Source: an uncultured Muribaculaceae bacterium
GTDB taxonomy: Bacteria > Bacteroidota > Bacteroidia > Bacteroidales > Muribaculaceae
DNA: 64,000 nt
NCBI GenBank assembly: GCA_944321875.1
Contig: CALUMX010000007.1
Coordinates: 45,088 to 109,087 of the forward strand
Direction: 5' to 3'
Below the pieces are notes generated by a model. It saw only the letters and a program-made list of their open reading frames with translations. It was not told the origin of the DNA and did not search any database. Positions 52,762 to 59,770 of the stretch are shown piece by piece; the first letter of the stretch is position 1; every line of letters starts with the position of its first letter. The position numbers were made by a program, and so were the translations under genes.

Positions 52762-54198
52762 TTATTTCTTTTTGCCCTTTCCCTTGGCGAATCCCACCTG
52801 CGTGCGTACGCAACGGAATCCGATAAACGAGCGTTGCTCGTTCTGGTATTCCCACATGCGGAGGTCGGAACGCACGTTGTGCGCGATGTCCTTCCACGAA
52901 CCGCCACGCACCACTTTGCGCTTCATGCGGTAAGGGTCCTCCTGAGCAGCGTTGTAGCGGTATTCAGGGTTGATGTCGTCGCGCAGACGGTCGAGGCTTT
53001 CCGTATAGGCCGTCGAGGTCCACTCGCTGACGTTTCCGGCCATGTCATAGATACCGAAATCGTTCGGCTCATAGGTACCGACACGGGAAGTTATCAGGTT
53101 GCCGTCCTTCACATAGTTGCCCTCGCCCGGCTTGAGGTTGGCGTAGAAGCAACCGTCGTCGGAAATAGGCATGTCGCCCGACCACGGATAGCGGTTTTCG
53201 TTGACACCGGCACGTGCTGCATATTCCCACTCAGCCTCTGTCGGCAGGCGGTAAGGCTCGATATAGACACCCTGCTTGCCCAGTGAGCGGCGCAGATAGT
53301 CGGTACGCCATTTGGCAAAAGCGTTGGCCTGCTCCCACGACACACCGACAACCGGGTAGTCGCTATAGCCCGGATGTGAGAAATAGAGGCGCACGTAAGC
53401 CTCGTTGTATGAGTTTTCAAAATCGTTTACCCACACGGTCGTATCAGGATAGATATTGACGATATAGGTATTGAGGAAGTCATATTCGCTCGACAGCTGA
53501 CGCGTGATGGTCTCACGGATAATCTCACCCTCGTCGTTGACATAGGCCGTATCCTTTGAAATCATAGGAGCTTCCGTCGGAACGGGCACGTCGGTATTGT
53601 AATTGCGGCGGCGCGGGTCCAGGCGGTTCTTACGCTTGGCTGCCTCCGTGAGGTCATACACCTCGTAGCGGTAATTCATCTGAGAAGCATCCAGCTCGCT
53701 GACGCCCGTCACCGGATTGTAGCGGTAGACGCTCTGAATGGCGCGCAACTCGTCCTCCGTCGGGTTTTTCCACGGAATAGGCTTCTTCCAGTTCAGGTAA
53801 GGACGTATCGGGTTACCCTCATCGTCCTCCTGTATCTTGAATTCCTCATCGCCTCCGTAAGCCGGGTCGGCCAGACGCTCGCGGATAATGGAGTCGCGTA
53901 CCCAGTAGACAAACTGGCGGTACTTTGCATTGGTCACTTCCGTCTCGTCAATCCAGAACGACTCAACCGACATTCCGTTGGGGTTGGCCTTGATGTTCCA
54001 GGTGGAGTCATCCTGATTCGGACCGACTTTCATCGACCCGCGGTCCACCAACACCATGCCGTAAGGAGTCGGCTCGGCAAGGGCTACGCCTCTGATACCG
54101 GTCACTTCGCCACCGCCATCGCCCATCGTGGCACGCGGTGCGAACGCACAAGAGGCAGTCATGCTTGCCAATGCCATATAAATTGCAGCTTTTTTCAT
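52762..54198 (-). CDS. porK: Type IX secretion lipoprotein PorK/GldK
   Basis: PorK is the outer-membrane lipoprotein of the PorK-PorN ring. The 478-residue product has signal peptide MKKAAIYMALASMTASC with lipobox TASC. The rest is the formylglycine-generating-enzyme (sulfatase-modifying factor) fold typical of GldK: DRGSMKVGPNQDDSTW (about 53-68), ESFWIDETEVTNAKYRQFVY (about 79-98), YRLPTEAEWEYAARAG (about 318-333), MAGNVSEWTSTAY and VVRGGSWKD near the end. The catalytic Cys pair of real FGE is absent, as expected. The ATG is 1 bp after the porP stop. Confidence 0.96.
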   Translation of the reverse strand: MKKAAIYMALASMTASCAFAPRATMGDGGGEVTGIRGVALAEPTPYGMVLVDRGSMKVGPNQDDSTWNIKANPNGMSVESFWIDETEVTNAKYRQFVYWVRDSIIRERLADPAYGGDEEFKIQEDDEGNPIRPYLNWKKPIPWKNPTEDELRAIQSVYRYNPVTGVSELDASQMNYRYEVYDLTEAAKRKNRLDPRRRNYNTDVPVPTEAPMISKDTAYVNDEGEIIRETITRQLSSEYDFLNTYIVNIYPDTTVWVNDFENSYNEAYVRLYFSHPGYSDYPVVGVSWEQANAFAKWRTDYLRRSLGKQGVYIEPYRLPTEAEWEYAARAGVNENRYPWSGDMPISDDGCFYANLKPGEGNYVKDGNLITSRVGTYEPNDFGIYDMAGNVSEWTSTAYTESLDRLRDDINPEYRYNAAQEDPYRMKRKVVRGGSWKDIAHNVRSDLRMWEYQNEQRSFIGFRCVRTQVGFAKGKGKKK

Positions 54199-54199
54199 A

Positions 54200-55192
54200 T
54201 TACATTATACGAATACTCTTATGTTTGTTTTTATTTTTTCCTGACAGATTGAGTTTCATCCGGTAGCCCACCATCACCTCGTGGCTTCCGCTGCTGGCTT
54301 TGGCAATGGCGGAAGTCGGGTAATCGTAGCTGTAGCCGAGGAAGAAATTCTTGTATTCAGCTCCCAGCTGGAGCGTCACAGCGTCTTTCCAGCGATAAGC
54401 CACGCCTCCCGAAAGAAACTTGTTGTATCTCACCCGTGCAGTGAATTCCGGCTGCCACAATGTCGACAAATCCGAACGCAAGAACACTGACGGCTGTATC
54501 TCAAATAACGTATTTTTTATTGGAATATTGCCAAGGGCCATAAAATAAAACATCCGGCCGGCCTGGCTCTCATAAAGATTGTCGGAAGAACCCTCCTCCG
54601 TATTGAGAGAGACGACGGGTTGCATGATGTGAGTCATTGAAATGCCGGCAGAGACATAGCGGTGGGTGTAGAACACACCTGCATTCATATCGAATGCCGT
54701 GCCGTGGAGGTCGCTCTGCGGAATGCCCGCATCCGTACCCTGGTGATACTCGTCGTCTTCAGGAATCACGACTTCGGAGCCCTTGAACGTCTGGTCGAAG
54801 AATCCAAGTTGCAGACCGATGCTCAACTCTCCCTTAAAGACTTTCAGCTTGTAGGACACCTGTGCGCCGGCGTTGATGTTGGAAAAAAGTCCGAGACTCT
54901 CCTGTTGCAGGAGCAGACCCACGCCGATACGCTTGTTCAGAATTTTCACCGGCATGTCAGCACCGCCGAGAAAGGCTTTCGGAGCGTTCGGGATGCCCAT
55001 CCACTGAAGGCGCGAGCCGGCAGTGATGTTCAGGAAATCAATCGTTCCGGTTGCTGCCGGGTTGTAGTAGGTCGGCATTGCCCAGTACTGCGACAACTGC
55101 GTGTCAAACTGTGCCCACGCCTGATTACAGCCTGCCAGCAACGCAATCAACGCAAATAATATTTTAGAAACTCTGCTCAATGTCTTATTCAA
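54200..55192 (-). CDS. porP: PorP/SprF family type IX secretion membrane protein
   Basis: PorP proteins are outer-membrane barrels needed by the T9SS; their relatives (SprF) help specific adhesins reach the surface. There is no ATG near the 5' end. Candidate TTG starts are 55210, 55192 and 55180; I chose 55192, giving MNKTLSRVSKILFALIALLA as signal peptide and an 8-bp overlap with porT. Cleavage after AWA gives a mature QFDTQLSQYWAMPTYYNPAA, the PorP/SprF signature. Strand-rich segments such as LNITAGSRLQWMGIPNAPKA and FFLGYSYDYPTSAIAKASSG complete the family pattern. A TTG start with overlap would tie its translation to porT. Confidence 0.92.
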   Translation of the reverse strand: MNKTLSRVSKILFALIALLAGCNQAWAQFDTQLSQYWAMPTYYNPAATGTIDFLNITAGSRLQWMGIPNAPKAFLGGADMPVKILNKRIGVGLLLQQESLGLFSNINAGAQVSYKLKVFKGELSIGLQLGFFDQTFKGSEVVIPEDDEYHQGTDAGIPQSDLHGTAFDMNAGVFYTHRYVSAGISMTHIMQPVVSLNTEEGSSDNLYESQAGRMFYFMALGNIPIKNTLFEIQPSVFLRSDLSTLWQPEFTARVRYNKFLSGGVAYRWKDAVTLQLGAEYKNFFLGYSYDYPTSAIAKASSGSHEVMVGYRMKLNLSGKNKNKHKSIRIM

Positions 55193-55904
55193 AATAGAAG
55201 GTAAATACAACCATGTTGGAAACGGCTTTGTCGAGCGACTGCGTGAACTTCAGTTTCTCCGGGTCGTCAACCAGGTCGGGACGGTCTTTCTTCAGCACGT
55301 TGTTCAGTCCGAAACAGAACTTCACTTCCGGGATAAACTTGAAAAAAGGCACATAGACGTCAAGACCGAAGCCGACGGTCAGATAAAGTTCCTTGCCCGT
55401 AAGCTGCAACAAATCGCCGTCCTTACGCTTTGTCACGTCGAGCGCAGCCATCGCACCGGCCGTCACATAAGGGCGCAGATTGTGATAGCGCTTTCCCGAC
55501 ATTTTCAGGTCGATGGGAATCACCACGCTGCTGTTCTTCAGGTTCTGCTTCTCAATCTTTCCCGTAGTGGCCTCACGGAAAGTCACGTTCTTACTGCCGA
55601 AATACATACCCGGAGAGAGACGCAGGTTGAAATGCTCCGCCAAGCGGAGGTCACCCATAATGTTGACGCAGAAACCGGGAGCCAGCTCTGCCACGTCGGC
55701 AAACCACGCCTCCCCTTTCTCGTTGACATAGCCATTGTTGGTGAGCCACAGGTTCTGGTTGTGGAATCCGATGGAGAATCCGTAGTGCAGACGTTTCATG
55801 TCGGCATAGGGACGGTTCAGAATCTTATCGTTATCCTGAGCTCGGCCTGCAAAGATGCCGATGACGAGCAATAGTGGTAATATGTAATATCGTAGCCGTT
55901 TCAT
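55185..55904 (-). CDS. porT: Type IX secretion outer-membrane protein PorT/SprT
   Basis: PorT is an outer-membrane barrel required for T9SS export. The 239-residue product has signal peptide MKRLRYYILPLLLVIGIFAG, then the family opening NRPYADMKRLHYGFSIGFHNQ (about 31-51), alternating strands, the segment LRPYVTAGAMAALDVTKRK (about 143-161) and ending VVFTFYFE with an aromatic terminal strand. In Porphyromonas gingivalis porT is away from porPKLMN; here it heads that operon. The identification is by family pattern and operon position; a generic outer-membrane barrel is the alternative. Its promoter region is shared with the divergent SUI1 gene. Confidence 0.8.
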   Translation of the reverse strand: MKRLRYYILPLLLVIGIFAGRAQDNDKILNRPYADMKRLHYGFSIGFHNQNLWLTNNGYVNEKGEAWFADVAELAPGFCVNIMGDLRLAEHFNLRLSPGMYFGSKNVTFREATTGKIEKQNLKNSSVVIPIDLKMSGKRYHNLRPYVTAGAMAALDVTKRKDGDLLQLTGKELYLTVGFGLDVYVPFFKFIPEVKFCFGLNNVLKKDRPDLVDDPEKLKFTQSLDKAVSNMVVFTFYFE

Positions 55905-55934
55905 CTATGCTTTTAACGTAAAAATGCCGCCGTT

Positions 55935-55966
55935 ATTGCAAACATCGGCAAATTTACATAATTTTG
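55935..55966 (+). promoter_or_regulatory. Promoter of the SUI1-helicase genes
   Basis: ATTG (55935-55938, 3 of 4) and TAATTTTG (55959-55966, perfect) are 20 bp apart. The ATG follows 23 bp after the -7, which supports the start at 55990 over the longer open frame. Confidence 0.7.
55949..55956 (-). promoter_or_regulatory. -7 element of the porT-porN operon
   Basis: On the minus strand TAAATTTG, a perfect match, 44 bp upstream of the porT ATG. It lies within the spacer of the oppositely directed SUI1 promoter, two bases from that promoter's -7 box. The best -33 candidate (GTTG, complement of 55974-55977) is 17 bp away. Confidence 0.55.
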
Positions 55967-55989
55967 AGTGCATCAACTTAATTTTTGGT

Positions 55990-56334
55990 ATGAAAGATAA
56001 CGATTGGAAGCAAAGACTCAACATTGTCTACTCGACAAATCCCGATATGCAATACGAAACAGCCGACGAGGAAGAAATCGTGGAAACCCTGCCGCCCGAG
56101 AAACAAAAGTTGCGGGTAATGCTCGACAAAAAGAACCGCAAGGGCAAGGAAGTGACGCTCATCACTGATTTCGTGGGAACCGACGACGACCTGAAGGAAC
56201 TGGCCCGCATGCTGAAAACAAAATGCGGTGTCGGCGGCTCGGCCCGTGGCGGCGAAATTCTCATCCAGGGCGATTTCCGCCAGCGGGTGAAGGACTTGCT
56301 GACGGCCAAAGGCTACAAAGTGCGTATCATTTAA
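55990..56334 (+). CDS. Bacterial SUI1/eIF1-like translation factor (YciH family)
   Basis: YciH-type proteins resemble eukaryotic eIF1 and affect start-codon accuracy in vitro; their role in bacteria is not settled. The ATG at 55990 gives 114 residues (MKDNDWKQRLNIVYSTNPDM). The SUI1 core is clear: LRVMLDKKNRKGKEVTLITDFVG (about 41-63) and LARMLKTKCGVGGSARGGEILIQGDFRQRV (about 70-99), with the basic RKGKxVT loop and GVGGS turn. It is 20 bp upstream of the AddA-like gene on the same strand and divergent from porT. Confidence 0.93.
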   Translation: MKDNDWKQRLNIVYSTNPDMQYETADEEEIVETLPPEKQKLRVMLDKKNRKGKEVTLITDFVGTDDDLKELARMLKTKCGVGGSARGGEILIQGDFRQRVKDLLTAKGYKVRII

Positions 56335-56354
56335 AAAACTGAGGGAAATTCCGT

Positions 56355-59300
56355 ATGATTTACATCTATAAGGCTTCGGCAGGCTCTGGAAAGACGTTCA
56401 CGCTCGTGCGCGAATACCTGAAACTCCTGCTCGGCAAAAAGGGAGAGGACGGGCGTTACCGCCTCGACGAGCATCCGTCCGACAACCACCGCTCGATTCT
56501 GGCTATCACATTCACCAACAAGGCGACTGACGAGATGAAGAAACGTATCGTCAAGGAGCTTGACATCCTTTCCAAGCCCGACGGCGGCAGCCCTTACCTG
56601 AAATTTCTTTCCGAAACGTTCGGTGCGGAACCGGAGAAAATCCAAACGTGCGCCCACACGGCCATGGTGCAGATTCTCCAGGATTTCACCAACTTCAACA
56701 TCAGCACCATCGACCGGTTCTTCCAACTGATTCTGCGCACTTTCGCGCAGGAATCAGAACTGTCAGGCAATTACGGAGTGGAGATTCAGGACGACTATGC
56801 CATCACGGTAGGCGTCAGCGACCTGAAACAGTCGCTCCGTCTGAACGCCGACAAGGGAAAGGACAATCAGGACTACCGGTTGCTGATTTCCTGGCTCGAA
56901 ACCTTTATAAAATCGAAAATCAACAACGGAAAGACCTGGGATATCTTCTTCGTTCCGTCCCAGCCAAGTCTGAACAGCGACTCGCTTGCCAAATTCGCAC
57001 AGTCGCTTTTCAAAGAGACGGTCAAGAACTACAGGCAGGAGCTTATCGACTACCTGAGCGACAAAAACAAGATTAAGAATTTCCGCCAGGCACTCAACGA
57101 GGAAATCGACCGGCTTACGGAACTGATAAAGCACAACGCGGAAACCTGCCTACAATTGACGGAATCCCTCTGCAACGACAACGGTCTGGAGCTCCTCACA
57201 AGTCCTCAGAAGCGACTGAACAAATGGGCCAACGGCGACCTCGGCAAGGGCGAGACCATCGCTGTTAATGACGGCACAATCGCGATGTTTAAGAAATCGA
57301 AGAACAAGAAGGTTGCCGAACAGGAGAACCAAAACACCACCCTCTGCGGACTTGTGGAGGAAATCAACGAGACAATCAGCCGGATTGCCTCGTTCAAAAT
57401 GATTGCCGACAACGTTTTCCAACTCGGCCTGCTGGGTGACATCTATCAGTATATCCACCAGTTCACGACCGACAACAACGTCATCCTGCTTTCCGATACC
57501 AATGAAATGCTCGGCCGTATCATCAGCGACGACGACACGCCGTTCATCTACGAGCGCATCGGCATGAAACTGCGGAATTTCCTGATTGACGAGTTCCAGG
57601 ACACGTCCAACATGCAGTGGCAGAACATCAAGCCGCTCGTCCGCAACAGCCTGGCTTCCGGCAACGACAACCTGGTCATCGGCGACGTGAAGCAGAGCAT
57701 TTACCGCTTCCGCGACTCCGACCCGAAGCTGCTGCAAAACGAGATTTACAACGATTTCCCGCGCCAGACCGACAACAGCCTGAGCGAGACGAAGGATGCC
57801 AACACCAACTGGCGAAGCGCCAGAAATGTGGTCGTATGGAACAACACGTTCTTTTCATGGCTGGCTGAGGAGCACAACTTGGACCAAATCTACGACAACG
57901 TACAGCAACAGGTGGCCGACCGCAACCAGAGCCGTCCGGGCCATGTGGTCATCGACCGTATCGAGACCAATACGGAAAGCTCATCGGAAGGGGAAGGAGA
58001 AGAGGACGCAACCGAAGACTCTGAAGAACGCAAATTCGATGAAATCGCTCTCGACCGGATGATTGAAGACATCGTCGACCTCACCGAGCGTGGCTACCGG
58101 CAAAAGGACATCGCCATCCTGGTGAACAAAGGCAAGGAAGGCGAGCAGGTCATCAGCCGCATCATGCGTTATAACAGGGAGAAAGAGGCCGATAAAAATG
58201 CGCTGAAAGTGGTTTCGGAGGAGTCTCTGCTCATCTGGAACTCACCCGCTGTCAAAATCGTGGTGAGCATGCTTGCAATGCTCGACAACTACAAAGGCAT
58301 CTGCGACTCTTCCGGGCAGGAGAATACGCCTAAGAACATCACGCTCATCATCAAGGACTTCCACTCCAACATCGCCCGGGGAATGACCGACACTTCAGAA
58401 GCGTTTGCCGAGGCCGTCAGAAGCTGCGGAAAGGACAAATTGTCGTTCGACAGCCTGTTTGACTCCGGTGAATGCGCCGCGCTCGACACCATCGCCGAAC
58501 GCCTCATCCAGCAGCTTCCAGAGCATCTTATCCGAGAGAACACTCCCTATCTGCAGGCGTTTATGGACTGCATCATCGACTACATGAGCCGCTACGGCTC
58601 CAACATCCATTCTTTCCTTGACTGGTGGGAAGATACGGGCAAGAAAATCGCTATCTCGTCACCGGCCAACATCGATGCGCTGCAGGTGATGACCATCCAC
58701 AAGTCGAAAGGACTGGAGTTTGCCTGCGTCCTGATTCCGTTCTGCAACTGGACCTACGACAAAGGCGGTCTGGAATGGATACCGACCAGCGAGGTGGCCG
58801 ACAGCCTGAAGGATTTGAAGGTGGAACTGCCGCCCATCCTGCCCGTCAAACGCTCGACAAAGCTGGACAAAGGAATATTCGAGAAGGCTTTCTCCCAACT
58901 TAAACAGGAGAGCGTAATGGATTCCGTCAACAAGACGTATGTGGCGTTCACCCGCGCCGGCGACGAGCTGATAATCTACTACCCTGCTCCCAAACCGAAG
59001 AAATCGAAAAGTGCTGACAACGACAGTAAGTCGGTCGATGCCGACCTGGAGAAATTCATTTCCGAAAATGCGGCAGTCAACATCGACGGACGGATTACCG
59101 ACAGCGAGCATGCATTCGAAGTGGGCAGCAAGACAACTCCCCAAACCGACAAGCAGGAGAACTCCAACCACGAAATGCCGGCCTACACGACTCTGAACGA
59201 GACTGCACGCGACAAAACGGCGAGCAAATGGAAATTCAAGGTGCCCGACGAGCTGTCGGCAAGCCGCGATTCGGCCCGCTTTGAAGGGGTGATGATGCAC

Positions 59301-59702
59301 AACATTCTCAGCGCAGTCCGCGTCAGAGAAGACCTCGACCTGACGCTGCGGAGGTTTCAGGCCAAAGGATTCATCACGGAAGAGGAACAAGAACGGTTCG
59401 GCAAACTGCTCCACGAAGGCCTCGACAACCCGGCGACAACTGAATGGTTTGCCCCGGAAAACAAACTGATGCGCGAGCGCGACATCGTGAACAAGCAAGG
59501 CGACCTCTACCGGCCTGACCGTGTGGTACACCGCCCCGACGGCTCTCTGATTGTCATCGACTATAAGTTCGGCGAACGCGACGACAAGAAGTACGCCCGT
59601 CAAGTAAAAGGCTACATGAACATCCTCACCGCAGCTACCGGACAAAAGAACATCAGCGGCTATGTCTGGTATGTGACCGACAATGAGATTCTGAAAGTAT
59701 AA
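56355..59702 (+). CDS. UvrD/REP-family helicase with C-terminal PD-(D/E)XK nuclease (AddA/RecB-like)
   Basis: A 1115-residue helicase-nuclease for double-strand break processing. Motifs in order: Walker A KASAGSGKTFTLV (about 6-18), ITFTNKATDEMKKRI (about 50-64), Walker B LIDEFQDTSNMQW (about 411-423), VIGDVKQSIYRFRDSDP (about 440-456), TIHKSKGLEFACVLIP (about 779-794), VAFTRAGDELIIY (about 861-873), and near the C-terminus the nuclease core LIVIDYKFGERDDKKYARQVKGY (about 1065-1085). Residues about 540-580 are highly acidic. The partner AddB normally sits next to AddA; none is in the window, the next gene being a convergent transporter. Confidence 0.92.
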   Translation: MIYIYKASAGSGKTFTLVREYLKLLLGKKGEDGRYRLDEHPSDNHRSILAITFTNKATDEMKKRIVKELDILSKPDGGSPYLKFLSETFGAEPEKIQTCAHTAMVQILQDFTNFNISTIDRFFQLILRTFAQESELSGNYGVEIQDDYAITVGVSDLKQSLRLNADKGKDNQDYRLLISWLETFIKSKINNGKTWDIFFVPSQPSLNSDSLAKFAQSLFKETVKNYRQELIDYLSDKNKIKNFRQALNEEIDRLTELIKHNAETCLQLTESLCNDNGLELLTSPQKRLNKWANGDLGKGETIAVNDGTIAMFKKSKNKKVAEQENQNTTLCGLVEEINETISRIASFKMIADNVFQLGLLGDIYQYIHQFTTDNNVILLSDTNEMLGRIISDDDTPFIYERIGMKLRNFLIDEFQDTSNMQWQNIKPLVRNSLASGNDNLVIGDVKQSIYRFRDSDPKLLQNEIYNDFPRQTDNSLSETKDANTNWRSARNVVVWNNTFFSWLAEEHNLDQIYDNVQQQVADRNQSRPGHVVIDRIETNTESSSEGEGEEDATEDSEERKFDEIALDRMIEDIVDLTERGYRQKDIAILVNKGKEGEQVISRIMRYNREKEADKNALKVVSEESLLIWNSPAVKIVVSMLAMLDNYKGICDSSGQENTPKNITLIIKDFHSNIARGMTDTSEAFAEAVRSCGKDKLSFDSLFDSGECAALDTIAERLIQQLPEHLIRENTPYLQAFMDCIIDYMSRYGSNIHSFLDWWEDTGKKIAISSPANIDALQVMTIHKSKGLEFACVLIPFCNWTYDKGGLEWIPTSEVADSLKDLKVELPPILPVKRSTKLDKGIFEKAFSQLKQESVMDSVNKTYVAFTRAGDELIIYYPAPKPKKSKSADNDSKSVDADLEKFISENAAVNIDGRITDSEHAFEVGSKTTPQTDKQENSNHEMPAYTTLNETARDKTASKWKFKVPDELSASRDSARFEGVMMHNILSAVRVREDLDLTLRRFQAKGFITEEEQERFGKLLHEGLDNPATTEWFAPENKLMRERDIVNKQGDLYRPDRVVHRPDGSLIVIDYKFGERDDKKYARQVKGYMNILTAATGQKNISGYVWYVTDNEILKV

Positions 59703-59723
59703 ACCCGCTACCTCAACAAACGA

Positions 59724-59758
59724 CGAGGCCGCCCTTCCACAAAGGAAAGGTGGCCTCG
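59724..59758. terminator. Hairpin between the helicase and Mg-ATPase genes
   Basis: CGAGGCC (59724-59730) pairs with GGCCTCG (59752-59758), continuing inward through CC/GG and TTCC/GGAA with one wobble and one mismatch. It lies 22 bp after the helicase stop and 12 bp after the ATPase stop; neither side has a strong T-run, so it probably acts in both directions. Confidence 0.7.
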
Positions 59759-59770
59759 CTGCATTTAGGA

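Noticed and set aside
55100..55150. Lipobox-like LLAGC in the PorP signal region
   Set aside because: A standard signal-peptidase site (AWA before Q) follows at once and PorP proteins are barrels, not lipoproteins.
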